DNA of 64,000 nucleotides, taken from contig DATBLQ010000060.1 of the NCBI GenBank assembly GCA_036555325.1, positions 23,298 to 87,297 of the forward strand, given 5' to 3'. The notes under the pieces are model-generated. The model made no database searches. It was not told the origin of the DNA and saw only the letters and a program-made list of their open reading frames with translations. The stretch is from DATBLQ01 sp036555325 (GTDB lineage: Bacteria; Pseudomonadota; Alphaproteobacteria; Rhizobiales; Aestuariivirgaceae). A program made the translations under genes and the position numbers. Below, in pieces: positions 9,344-17,843 of the stretch; position 1 is the stretch's first letter, and each line of letters starts with the position of its first letter.

Positions 9344-11305
9344 CTATCCGGCCTCCGCTCCGATGGCGCATAGAAAATCACCCTCTCGCACCTGCTGCCC
9401 CTCGGCAACTGAAATTTCCTTGACCAGACCAGCAACCGGTGCACGCAGGGCATGCTCCATTTTCATGGCCTCCAGAACGAGCAGCCGGTCACCAGCGCGG
9501 ACCCTCATTCCATTGCTTGCATCCAGCTTTAGGACCCTACCGGGCATCGGCGCTCGTACTGTGCCTTCCCCCGTTTTGTCAGTTGCGGTCTCCGAATAGT
9601 CAGGCTCGGAAAACGAGAAGTGATAGCCGTCCACATCGACGAAGACTTGAGTGCCGGAACGATGGAAGCGTCCGCTCGTGGGGTGACCGTCCAACAGGAA
9701 ATGCAAGGTCTGTTTATCGGACGAAATCATCTCCACTCTGTGGTTTTCACCATCCACTGTGATGGCTAGAGCGGTCCCCTCGTACGAGACGGCCAGATCG
9801 ATAACCCGGCTCTGCATATAAACCGTTCTCCGTTCCCGCCGCACGGCACCTCCCAAGACCCAGCCCCAGGGGACTGCCCATGGAGGGGTCGATCCGTCTG
9901 AATGGGCATGAAGCCAGCATACGCAGCCGGCTGCCAGGAGATCCGACAATTTTCGCCCGATAGCAACAAAGTCGTTCAAAAAGCTCGTATGGGGAGCACG
10001 TGCGGAGAATTCTTTCGATGAGAGAATCGACATCAGGAAGCCCTTGTTGGTTTTGACACCGAATATGAACGTGTCTCTCAACGCTTGCTGAAGATTCGCA
10101 ATCGCCTGATTGCGGGAAGGGCCCCATGCAATAACTTTTGCTATCATGGAATCGTAGAAGGGCGATATTTGGCTGCCTCTTGCAACTCCAGCTTCAATTC
10201 GAATGTCGGCCTGATTAGGCCATATGACGTCGTGCACCTTACCTGTTTGCGGCAAGAACGATTGGGTCGGGTCCTCCGCATAAATTCGCGCTTCGACTGC
10301 ATGGCCATGCGCCGCCACGTCATTCTGTTCGACCGGTAATTTTTCTCCAGCGGCTACGCGCAACTGCAGCTCGACTAGGTCAAGCCCCGTGATCATCTCG
10401 GTAACAGGATGCTCGACCTGCAGTCGCGTATTCATTTCCATGAAGAAAAAACGCCCCGTTTGCTCGTCGTAAAGAAATTCCACCGTTCCGGCATTCCTGT
10501 AGCCCACTTGGCGGGCGATACCCACCGCAGCGTGGTGGATCTTGCTTCGCACCTCATCAGGGATCTGATAGGCCGGTGCTTCCTCGATGATCTTTTGATA
10601 CCGCCGCTGGATTGAGCAATCGCGCTCGAACAGGTGAACTATTTTTCCGTGGTTATCCGCTATAAGCTGCACTTCAACATGCCGTGCCGATTGAAAAAAT
10701 CGCTCAAGCAGCACGTTGTTATTTCCAAATGCACCTTCCGCCTCGCGCCGACAGGCATCCAGCGCCGCAGGAAAATCGCCAGGATCGTCCACTATCCGCA
10801 TTCCTCGCCCACCCCCGCCCGCGACGGCTTTGATCATTACGGGGTAACCTATGACGCTTGCTTCGCGAACGAGACGCGACGGCGATTGATCGCTGCCCCG
10901 GTAACCGGGAACGACTGGAACGCCAGCGCGATTTGCGACTTCCTTGGCTTCATCCTTCAGCCCCATCAATCTGATTGCGTCCGGTGACGGTCCAACGAAA
11001 ACGATACCGCTCCTTTGGCAGGCTTGCGCGAAATCAGCATTTTCGGAGAGGAACCCGTAACCCGGGTGAATAGCCTCAGCCTTGGCGGCAAGTCCCGCTT
11101 CGATAATGCGAGAGCCGTTCAAATAGCTAAGACGCGGTTCGGACGCGCCGATATGATGGGCTTCATCCGCTTCGCCGACATGAACTCCATTTCGATCGGC
11201 GTCCGAAAAAATGGCGATCGTCCGCATTCCCAGCCGGCGGGCCGTGCGAAGGATCCGCACGGCAATTTCACCGCGATTTGCCACCAACACTGAGGCGAAC
11301 ATCAA
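9344..11305 (-). CDS. mccA: Methylcrotonyl-CoA carboxylase alpha (biotin carboxylase + biotin carrier) subunit
   Basis: 653-residue biotin-dependent carboxylase subunit. Biotin carboxylase occupies roughly residues 1-450 (start VLVANRGEIAVRILRTARRL, ATP-grasp loop KAVAGGGGRGMR, EMNTRLQVEHPVTE). A linker follows, then a biotinyl carrier domain with the biotin-accepting Lys in EAMKMEH near residue 613. It carboxylates biotin with bicarbonate and ATP. The partner is mccB, 1 kb upstream on the same strand. I assign it to methylcrotonyl-CoA (leucine catabolism) because that beta subunit is clearly of the MCC type; the alpha subunit alone could also be acetyl- or geranyl-CoA specific. The window has a second alpha subunit at 37.2 kb, assigned to propionyl-CoA. 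Confidence 0.88.
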   Translation of the reverse strand: MMFASVLVANRGEIAVRILRTARRLGMRTIAIFSDADRNGVHVGEADEAHHIGASEPRLSYLNGSRIIEAGLAAKAEAIHPGYGFLSENADFAQACQRSGIVFVGPSPDAIRLMGLKDEAKEVANRAGVPVVPGYRGSDQSPSRLVREASVIGYPVMIKAVAGGGGRGMRIVDDPGDFPAALDACRREAEGAFGNNNVLLERFFQSARHVEVQLIADNHGKIVHLFERDCSIQRRYQKIIEEAPAYQIPDEVRSKIHHAAVGIARQVGYRNAGTVEFLYDEQTGRFFFMEMNTRLQVEHPVTEMITGLDLVELQLRVAAGEKLPVEQNDVAAHGHAVEARIYAEDPTQSFLPQTGKVHDVIWPNQADIRIEAGVARGSQISPFYDSMIAKVIAWGPSRNQAIANLQQALRDTFIFGVKTNKGFLMSILSSKEFSARAPHTSFLNDFVAIGRKLSDLLAAGCVCWLHAHSDGSTPPWAVPWGWVLGGAVRRERRTVYMQSRVIDLAVSYEGTALAITVDGENHRVEMISSDKQTLHFLLDGHPTSGRFHRSGTQVFVDVDGYHFSFSEPDYSETATDKTGEGTVRAPMPGRVLKLDASNGMRVRAGDRLLVLEAMKMEHALRAPVAGLVKEISVAEGQQVREGDFLCAIGAEAG

Positions 11306-11337
11306 CCCTTATCCCACCTGTTCTTGTCTCGGGCAAC

Positions 11338-12264
11338 TCACATGGCGAAATAGCTCTCGTCGATCCGCCGGATCTTTATTTCATCCTTGACGCGTACTCC
11401 GATGTTGTGACGCATCATCAGACCTGCAAGCTGCCGGCCGCCCACCAGCACCACCCGGAATGTTGAGTGGCTCACGTAGTCATGCGCTGAGGCTGGAAAG
11501 AATGACGTGGTGAAAAAGACCCCTCGCGACGATCGTTTGGCGTCGAGACTGCCGACGAAATCGCGAACGGCAGAAATCGGAACCGGGGCCTCCGGCCGGT
11601 AGCGCTTAGCTTGCACATAGACTGAATCAATACCGAGTTCGTCCATTGCAACGAAACCGTCAACCCCTCCATCCCCGGTCCGGCCGAGTTTTCTGGCAAG
11701 ATCCCTATGCGCACGGCCGTAGCCCATAGCAACAAGGAGGTCGATCACCAGGGTCTCGAAGAAAGTGGGAGATTGGCGGCAGATTCGATGGATCAGTGCC
11801 AAACCAAGCTCATCGTTAAGTCGTTTGATTTGATTGAGCGCAGCCGTTTCATCGGGCGTGATCATGTTTTCAGCATCGCTTAAGTCCGCAAGACCGGTTT
11901 CGCCGGGCAGAGGTCTGTCTGTCACGCGCTCCCGATCGGTCGATTGGGTTTGAAGATAACGCCGCTGCGCGGCCTGCGGATAGGTTTTCCCGGCGATATC
12001 CCAACCCCGGGCCGTGAGCCGCATTCCCCGCTCGAGAGAGCCCTCAATGAGACCTTGGAGTTGGAGGTGCGAACGGGCCCAGTCTATGTGGTGCTCAAAT
12101 AACGTACCCGTGCCGGAAGGAAGCTTGGCGAGCACATCTTGTTGTCCCAATCGCAATTCAGTTGCAAGCAAGTCAACCAAACGCGCTTTGGAAAGTTCTT
12201 CCCCTTCAATTGCAAGAATTTTCAACAACGGCTGAATCAGCTCGTGATAGGCGGGCACCGGCAT
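11338..12264 (-). CDS. Mrr-like restriction endonuclease
   Basis: 308-residue protein from the ATG at 12264 (MPVPAYHELIQPLLK), which has the N-terminal form common in Mrr proteins; the frame stays open to 12300. Residues 1-100 look like the Mrr N-terminal winged-helix domain and the C-terminal half is the PD-(D/E)xK nuclease core. The active-site pattern is intact: GDGGVDG near residue 197 and VYVQAKRY near 215, followed by FVGSLDAKRSSRGVFFTTS. Mrr nucleases cut DNA carrying certain methylated bases. No methyltransferase or specificity subunit is nearby. It is embedded between mccB and mccA on the same strand with short gaps (107 and 32 bases), an unusual place for a restriction enzyme. Confidence 0.85.
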   Translation of the reverse strand: MPVPAYHELIQPLLKILAIEGEELSKARLVDLLATELRLGQQDVLAKLPSGTGTLFEHHIDWARSHLQLQGLIEGSLERGMRLTARGWDIAGKTYPQAAQRRYLQTQSTDRERVTDRPLPGETGLADLSDAENMITPDETAALNQIKRLNDELGLALIHRICRQSPTFFETLVIDLLVAMGYGRAHRDLARKLGRTGDGGVDGFVAMDELGIDSVYVQAKRYRPEAPVPISAVRDFVGSLDAKRSSRGVFFTTSFFPASAHDYVSHSTFRVVLVGGRQLAGLMMRHNIGVRVKDEIKIRRIDESYFAM

Positions 12265-12371
12265 GACGCAACCATCCATTCTGATATCGAGGCTATACAA
12301 CCCCAGATTGGATAAACGGTTAGGCCGGTAGCTATGTTTTTAGTGAGGTCGGAAAGGTTCCTTAAGCCGCC

Positions 12372-13973
12372 TTACATGCGGAATATCCCGAACCGTGTCG
12401 ACGTGTTGGGCGCACCCTGGACTGCCTGCAAGCATAGACCGATCACGGTTCGAGTTTCTTCAGGTGCGATGATGCCATCATCCCAGAGCCGCGCCGTGGC
12501 GTAATAGGGGTCGCCTTCCTCTTCAAACCGCTTGCGGATGGGCGCCTTGAAGACCTCCTCTTCTTCAGCCGACCACCTCACGCCCTCCGCCTGAAGTCCT
12601 TCGCGTTTGACCGTGGCCAAGACCGAAGCGGCCTGCTCGCCTCCCATGACGGAAATCCGGCTGTTCGGCCAGGTGAACAGGAAGCGGGGACCAAAGGCTC
12701 GTCCGCACATGCCGTAATTTCCAGCACCGAAGGAACCCCCGATGATGATCGTGAACTTCGGTACTTCGGCCGATGCAACCGCATTGACCAGTTTCGCACC
12801 GTCTTTTGCGATGCCTTGGGTTTCGTATTTCTGCCCCACCATGAAGCCGGAGATGTTCTGCAAGAACAGGAGAGGAATATTGCGTTGACAGCACAGTTGA
12901 ACGAAATGCGCACCCTTGAGGGCGGATTCGGAGTAGAGAATGCCGTTATTCGCGATAATCCCCACGGGAATCCCGAAAAAACTTCCAAAGCCGGTGACCA
13001 GTGTCGTCGCGTAGCGAGACTTGAACTCGCTGAACTCCGATCCATCGACGAGGCGCGCGATGACTTCGTGCACGTCGTAGGAGGTGTTGAACGACTGAGG
13101 AATGATTCCATGTAGATCAATTGCCGGATAGACCGGCTCCGCCGGCCGGCCCGTATCTACGGAAGGCGTCTTGGGTAGGTGCCGAACGATCTGCCGCACT
13201 ATTGCGAGAGCATGCTGATCATTTTCGGCAAGGTGATCGGCGACACCAGACAGTCGCGTATGCACGTCCGCCCCGCCAAGCTCCTCCGCGCTCACCTCCT
13301 CCCCGGTTGCTGCCTTCACCAGCGGAGGTCCACCGAGAAAAATAGTGCCCTGATTCCGAACTATGACGGTCTCGTCAGACATTGCCGGCACATAGGCTCC
13401 TCCCGCGGTGCACGAGCCCAGAACCGCGGCAATCTGCGCAATGCCGGCGGCCGACATGCGCGCCTGATTGTAGAAGATACGGCCAAAGTGGTCGCGATCT
13501 GGAAATACCTCGGTCTGATTTGGAAGGTTCGCGCCCCCTGAGTCGACCAGATAGATGCAAGGAAGCCCATTCTCATCCGCGATTTCCTGTGCTCGCAGGT
13601 GCTTTTTTACGGTGATGGGGTAATACGTGCCTCCTTTTATTGTTGCGTCGTTGCAAACAATGACGCAACGCCGCCCCTCAATAACGCCAATTCCTGTAAG
13701 AAGCGCGGCGGCGTGAATCTTATCATCGTACATCCCATAAGCGGCGAGCGGCGACAGCTCCAGGAAAGGCGATCCAGGATCGATAAGGCTGTAGACGCGT
13801 TCGCGCGGCAGAAGTTTTCCGCGTTTGACGTGCCGCGCACGTGATTTTTCTGGCCCGCCTGCCGCCGCCTCTTCGCGCCTTTTCTTGAGCTGGGCTACGA
13901 GTTCAGTCATTCGTGCTGCATTTGACCTGAACTCGGCAGAACTATTATCGATGAGGGACTTGATGATCGGCAT
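12372..13973 (-). CDS. mccB: Methylcrotonyl-CoA carboxylase beta (carboxyltransferase) subunit
   Basis: 533-residue acyl-CoA carboxyltransferase, very close to the usual MccB length of about 535. It transfers carboxyl from biotin to 3-methylcrotonyl-CoA in leucine degradation. The N-terminal segment RGKLLPRERVYSLIDPGSPF, the crotonase-type oxyanion regions (SCTAGGAYVPAMSDE and SFGAGNYGMCGRAFGPRF) and the overall pattern match MCC beta rather than propionyl-CoA carboxylase beta. The gene begins 3 bases after the first GST stop and is followed by the Mrr-like gene and mccA. Confidence 0.93.
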   Translation of the reverse strand: MPIIKSLIDNSSAEFRSNAARMTELVAQLKKRREEAAAGGPEKSRARHVKRGKLLPRERVYSLIDPGSPFLELSPLAAYGMYDDKIHAAALLTGIGVIEGRRCVIVCNDATIKGGTYYPITVKKHLRAQEIADENGLPCIYLVDSGGANLPNQTEVFPDRDHFGRIFYNQARMSAAGIAQIAAVLGSCTAGGAYVPAMSDETVIVRNQGTIFLGGPPLVKAATGEEVSAEELGGADVHTRLSGVADHLAENDQHALAIVRQIVRHLPKTPSVDTGRPAEPVYPAIDLHGIIPQSFNTSYDVHEVIARLVDGSEFSEFKSRYATTLVTGFGSFFGIPVGIIANNGILYSESALKGAHFVQLCCQRNIPLLFLQNISGFMVGQKYETQGIAKDGAKLVNAVASAEVPKFTIIIGGSFGAGNYGMCGRAFGPRFLFTWPNSRISVMGGEQAASVLATVKREGLQAEGVRWSAEEEEVFKAPIRKRFEEEGDPYYATARLWDDGIIAPEETRTVIGLCLQAVQGAPNTSTRFGIFRM

Positions 13974-13976
13974 TAG

Positions 13977-14630
13977 CTAGTCATCAGGGCTTGGCTCGGG
14001 CCACGGTTCTTGCGCAGCCTCGCTATACCACTGTTTCATTGCGTCAGTGGCAAGGATTGCATCGCAATAAGCCCGTGCTTCGGGAGAAAGCAGTCCCCCG
14101 TAGGTATCGAACCGGGATACGACAGGAGCGAACATTGCATCGGCTGCGGTGAAATGGCCGAACAAGAATGGCCCCCCCTGCCCATACGTCGATCGCATGC
14201 GGCGCCAATAATCCTCGATCCTCATCGCTTGATCGCGTGCAGGTCCTTGCAGCGGTTTGGGACTCTTTTTGCGTCTGAGATTCATGTCCCACTCGTTGCG
14301 CAATTCTTGAAAGCCGCTGTGCATCTCTGCGGAAATCGATCTGGCAGTTGCCCGAGCCGCCCGATCCTGCGGCCACAGTTTGAGCTCGGGGAACAGATCG
14401 GCGATATATTCAAGTATTGCAATCGATTCCCAGATAACCGTCTTGCCGTGATGAAGACACGGGAGTTTTTCCGATCTTGCAAGAGCACGAATGTTTGCTT
14501 TTGTGTCGGGCTGTCGCAGCCGAATGATAGTTTCCTCGAAAGGTACCCGCGACTGCCTCATCGCCACCCACGGCCGCAGTGACCAGCTGGAAAAGCACTT
14601 GTTGCCGATGAACAAATGCAATTCGCTCAT
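13977..14630 (-). CDS. Glutathione S-transferase family protein (copy 1)
   Basis: 217-residue two-domain GST. The thioredoxin-fold N-terminal domain has a likely catalytic Ser in NKCFSSWSLRPW and the cis-Pro/glutathione-binding region KLPCLHHGKTVIWESIAILEY, then an all-helical C-terminal domain with FLFGHFTAADAMFAPV. It is clearly paralogous to the adjacent gene at 14634-15296, sharing SSWSLR, HHGK, WxSxAILEY and FGxFTxADAM. It is separated by 3 bases from each neighbour (the second GST upstream and mccB downstream). A detoxification or isomerase role is possible; the substrate is unknown. Confidence 0.88.
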   Translation of the reverse strand: MSELHLFIGNKCFSSWSLRPWVAMRQSRVPFEETIIRLRQPDTKANIRALARSEKLPCLHHGKTVIWESIAILEYIADLFPELKLWPQDRAARATARSISAEMHSGFQELRNEWDMNLRRKKSPKPLQGPARDQAMRIEDYWRRMRSTYGQGGPFLFGHFTAADAMFAPVVSRFDTYGGLLSPEARAYCDAILATDAMKQWYSEAAQEPWPEPSPDD

Positions 14631-14633
14631 GTG

Positions 14634-15296
14634 CTAGTCCACTTCATCGGCCGCTATGACCCATTGCTCTTTCAACGCCTGACTTTTCCAGGCGCTGAAC
14701 GCCCTTGTGCCAAAAATAGTGTCCATGTAGTCGCGGCTCGAGCGGCTGACGGGAATTGCATACGTATCGAAGCGCGTCGCCACCGGTGCGTACATTGCAT
14801 CCGCAATTGTGAATCTGCCGAAGAGAAAAGGCCCAGCTTTGCCATACTCCTTGCGGCAATCTTTCCACAAGCTCTCAATGCGCGCGATATCGGCGCGCGC
14901 CTGGTCGGACAATGGGTCACGCAAAGGTTTGCGCCCGCGTCGCAGATTCATCGGGCACGCATTGCGAAGAGCAAGAAACCCTGAATGCATTTCGTTCGCA
15001 ATTGCGCGAGCGGCGGCACGAGCACCAAGGCGCTTTGGCCACAACCCCCTGTCTGGAAAGACCTCGGCTAGGTATTCGAGAATAGCCAAGGAATCCCACA
15101 CGGTGATCTTGCCGTGATGCAGCACCGGCAAGCGACCCGCGCCGCTGTGCTTGGCAATCAAACGTTTGGTGTTGGGCGTGTCGAGCGGAATAACCTCTTC
15201 GTCGAAGTCGATATCGAACTCGCGGATGGCCATCCAGGCGCGTAGCGACCAGGAGGAGTAATTCTTGTTCGCGATAGCGAGCCTGAATCTTGCCAT
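14634..15296 (-). CDS. Glutathione S-transferase family protein (copy 2)
   Basis: 220-residue GST, first gene of the operon that continues through mccB, the Mrr-like gene and mccA. The N-terminal domain starts ARFRLAIANKNYSSWSLRAW with the putative catalytic Ser; RLPVLHHGKITVWDSLAILEY supplies the glutathione gamma-Glu site; the C-terminal domain includes FLFGRFTIADAMYAPV. Similarity to the next gene indicates a tandem duplication that has since diverged. It starts only 31 bases from the divergent desaturase gene, so the operon promoter must lie in or overlap that gap or the desaturase start. Confidence 0.88.
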   Translation of the reverse strand: MARFRLAIANKNYSSWSLRAWMAIREFDIDFDEEVIPLDTPNTKRLIAKHSGAGRLPVLHHGKITVWDSLAILEYLAEVFPDRGLWPKRLGARAAARAIANEMHSGFLALRNACPMNLRRGRKPLRDPLSDQARADIARIESLWKDCRKEYGKAGPFLFGRFTIADAMYAPVATRFDTYAIPVSRSSRDYMDTIFGTRAFSAWKSQALKEQWVIAADEVD

Positions 15297-15327
15297 ATGT
15301 TACGAGCTTGCCTAACAGCGCTGTCGC

Positions 15328-16281
15328 TTGATATCGGCAGCAACTAGGGTGAAACTAGCCGAGATGCAACAGGAGGTCACCCACAAAGAAGCCCTCGCGC
15401 TGATCGATGGGGGCGAGCTTGCAAGTCTGAAGGAGCTCTCCGACGGGCCGGGTATTGTGCATCTTGCCGGCCACCTGGCGATTCTGGGCATAACGGGAGG
15501 AGCCATTCTGCAAGCAACGGGCCCCGCACTCTTGCTCTTCGCTCTAGCCCACGGAGTGGCGCTGATTTTCCTGTTCACACCTCTGCATGAGTCGATCCAT
15601 GGGACAGCATTTCGTAGTCGCTGGCTCAATGCCGGTGTAGCCGAGGCTTGCGGTTTCCTGCTGTTCCTGCCGCCGCGTTATTTCCGCTATTTTCATTTTG
15701 CCCACCATCGATATACGCAAGACCCGGATCACGATCCTGAGCTGGCGACGCCCAAGCCCGGCTCAATCCCTGAATATGCATGGTACCTGACGGGGCTTCC
15801 CTATTGGAAAAGTGCCATGCTCATGCTGCTGAACAATGCGCTTGGGCGTCGGATCGGCAAATACGTTCCAGCTTCGGGTGTGCCAAAGCTGGTCCTGGAG
15901 GCGCGGCTCTATCTGGCCGCCTATGCCGCAACTGCCGCACTTTGTTCAAGTCTTGGTCTTGTCTCGGTAATCTACCTCTGGCTAGGGCCCCTTCTGCTAG
16001 GCCAGCCTTTTCTTAGAGCCTATCTTTTGGCCGAGCACGCCGCCTGCCCATTGGTGGCTGACATGCTGGCCAACACCCGCACCACATTCTGCAACCGACT
16101 GATTAGGTTCATTGCATGGAATATGCCTCACCATACGGCGCACCATGCTCTGCCGACGGTGCCGTTTCACCGTTTGCCCAAGCTTACGAATTTGTTGCGC
16201 AGCAGATTGAAATCAACAGCGAACGGATACGCAGACGCTCATGGGCAGATCAGAAGGGCCTGGCGAGCCGAGCGGGGCTAG
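15328..16281 (+). CDS. Fatty acid desaturase family protein
   Basis: 317-residue membrane di-iron enzyme. Three histidine boxes that bind the iron pair are present: HESIH near residue 88, HFAHHRYTQDPDHDPE near 124, and HHTAHHALP near 272, with hydrophobic membrane segments between them. The family introduces double bonds or hydroxyls into acyl chains or hydroxylates carotenoids; the substrate is not evident. The start is uncertain: the longest frame starts at a TTG (15328), with GTG at 15349 and ATG at 15364 as alternatives. The stop overlaps, through the palindrome CTAG, the stop of a tiny opposite-strand gene. Confidence 0.88.
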   Translation: MISAATRVKLAEMQQEVTHKEALALIDGGELASLKELSDGPGIVHLAGHLAILGITGGAILQATGPALLLFALAHGVALIFLFTPLHESIHGTAFRSRWLNAGVAEACGFLLFLPPRYFRYFHFAHHRYTQDPDHDPELATPKPGSIPEYAWYLTGLPYWKSAMLMLLNNALGRRIGKYVPASGVPKLVLEARLYLAAYAATAALCSSLGLVSVIYLWLGPLLLGQPFLRAYLLAEHAACPLVADMLANTRTTFCNRLIRFIAWNMPHHTAHHALPTVPFHRLPKLTNLLRSRLKSTANGYADAHGQIRRAWRAERG

Positions 16282-16388
16282 ATCGCCAGGGCCCGGCTTG
16301 CCGACAGGATAACCATACCCCCGACAAGGGCGAGGTAGATGAAGGCAATCGCAGGTATGGCATAGCTGCGATTTTTGTTCTTTGTCAT
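16278..16388 (-). CDS. Small single-pass membrane protein, 36 residues
   Basis: Short frame starting MTKNKNRSYAIPA, with a basic N-terminus and one hydrophobic segment (IPAIAFIYLALVGGMVILSA). A good GGAGG Shine-Dalgarno lies about 7 bases before the ATG. The frame is open further upstream to 16478, but the ATG at 16388 is the one with a ribosome site. It is convergent with the desaturase, and the two stop codons share the bases CTAG (16278-16281). I do not recognise the family. Reality is supported by the ribosome site and clean membrane segment but not proven. Confidence 0.5.
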   Translation of the reverse strand: MTKNKNRSYAIPAIAFIYLALVGGMVILSASRALAI

Positions 16389-16484
16389 TAATGCCTCCAT
16401 CAGGCTTACGCTTTGAACTTGGCCGTACTCTAACCCAGCGACTCTGAACGCAATCCTAAGATTGGATTTAACGTTCATTCATTT

Positions 16485-17687
16485 TCACAGCGATTTCGGC
16501 AGATAGACAAAGGACAATACCGCAACCGCTGCAAGCCACAATCCGAGGACGACAAATACCGCCCCCAGCGGCAAGACCAGCAGCACGATCGAGAATATCA
16601 GTGCGGGCAGAAGTTCGGAGAGGTCGATGAATGTACGGTAAACTCCGGCCATCTCCGCACGCTCACGCGCCTTGACAGCGCGCAGGAACGGTATGCCGCC
16701 GACCCCGTCGAGCGCTGCACCCGCTACCGCGCCAAGGAGCAGGAACAGCGCTGCAATCCAGGGGTATGCCGTCCCGGCGATACCTGCCAGGACAGAGGCG
16801 ACGGACAAGACCGCCATCGAGGCTGCAATCACCTGCCGAACGCCGATCCTTTGCGCCAGTCGGCCAAACGCCACCGCCGTCGCCAAAGCCAAATTGCCAA
16901 GCGATATCAATATTCCGCCGGTTTCCCCGCCCAAGTCTGCTGCAATCATCAACAGCGGCGCATAGATGAAAAAGGTCGACCAAAAACATGCACGGCCAAA
17001 GGCAATTAACCATGCAAGCCTCAGGCGAGGCTGAGCGATAAACCTGCCGATGTTTTGCAACGGGTTGGGGGGCGGCCGGCTGGCGGGTCGGATAATCTCC
17101 TGAAGTCTGAGATACCAGAAGACCACCAGGACAAGGGCCGATGCAGCTATGCTCAATCCGAAAGGAGACCAGGTGCCGTAGCGGCTATACAGAAAAACCC
17201 CAAGATAGGGCCCGATCGTCCACGACGCTGTTGAGAGCGCAAGCCTCAGCGGCTCCGACTTAACCAAGTCTTGCTTTTTGATATGATCGAGGATGTAGAG
17301 GCTGAGTGTGATGTTAAGGCAGGCCGTTCCAACCACTCGGAGGAACATGCCGCTCGCTTGTCCCGGGAGCGTGTGGGTGGCGAGCAATCCGCCCGCTAGC
17401 ATGAGCAAAACGGTCCCGGCCGTGTAGACCCACCGCCTAGCGCTCATGCCGATAACGACCGGAATGGTTAAGGTTGCACAAAGCCCGCCCAAGCCGACGA
17501 GCGTGAACAAGACCGAGACCTTCTGATTGTTCTGCAAAAGATCATAGGCCTGAACGGAAATGACAGTGGCAGCCAGGGCACGGGCGAACGATTCGAGAGC
17601 AAACAATATGGCGAAGGCCAAGGCGCCCCGGCGCTTGTCGGCGGATAGCCAAAATCTCCTGGCGCTTTCAACCGCGGTCGATGACAA
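16485..17687 (-). CDS. Major facilitator superfamily transporter
   Basis: About 400 residues with roughly twelve hydrophobic segments, typical of an MFS secondary transporter in the inner membrane. The substrate cannot be read. The start is uncertain. The frame is open to a GTG at 17819, giving 444 residues, but the extra part is a Cys-rich stretch (CKGCSAAGCMALCC) unlike a transporter. I prefer the TTG at 17687, which has AGGGA a few bases upstream and begins about 20 residues before the first membrane segment (LAFAILFALESFARALAATV). The ATG at 17744 is another option. It is divergent from the CDF exporter gene, with about 150 bases between starts if 17687 is right. Confidence 0.8.
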   Translation of the reverse strand: MSSTAVESARRFWLSADKRRGALAFAILFALESFARALAATVISVQAYDLLQNNQKVSVLFTLVGLGGLCATLTIPVVIGMSARRWVYTAGTVLLMLAGGLLATHTLPGQASGMFLRVVGTACLNITLSLYILDHIKKQDLVKSEPLRLALSTASWTIGPYLGVFLYSRYGTWSPFGLSIAASALVLVVFWYLRLQEIIRPASRPPPNPLQNIGRFIAQPRLRLAWLIAFGRACFWSTFFIYAPLLMIAADLGGETGGILISLGNLALATAVAFGRLAQRIGVRQVIAASMAVLSVASVLAGIAGTAYPWIAALFLLLGAVAGAALDGVGGIPFLRAVKARERAEMAGVYRTFIDLSELLPALIFSIVLLVLPLGAVFVVLGLWLAAVAVLSFVYLPKSL

Positions 17688-17843
17688 CAGCAGGTCCCTG
17701 GACAGATGTGCTTTTGCCCCCTTTGCCCGACAGCACAGCGCCATGCAACCGGCGGCCGAGCAGCCCTTGCATGCGGCCGAAACATGGCTTGCCTCAGAGG
17801 CCCACTTGAGCCTAATCACGAGGTCGGAACTGGGACGGCTTCA

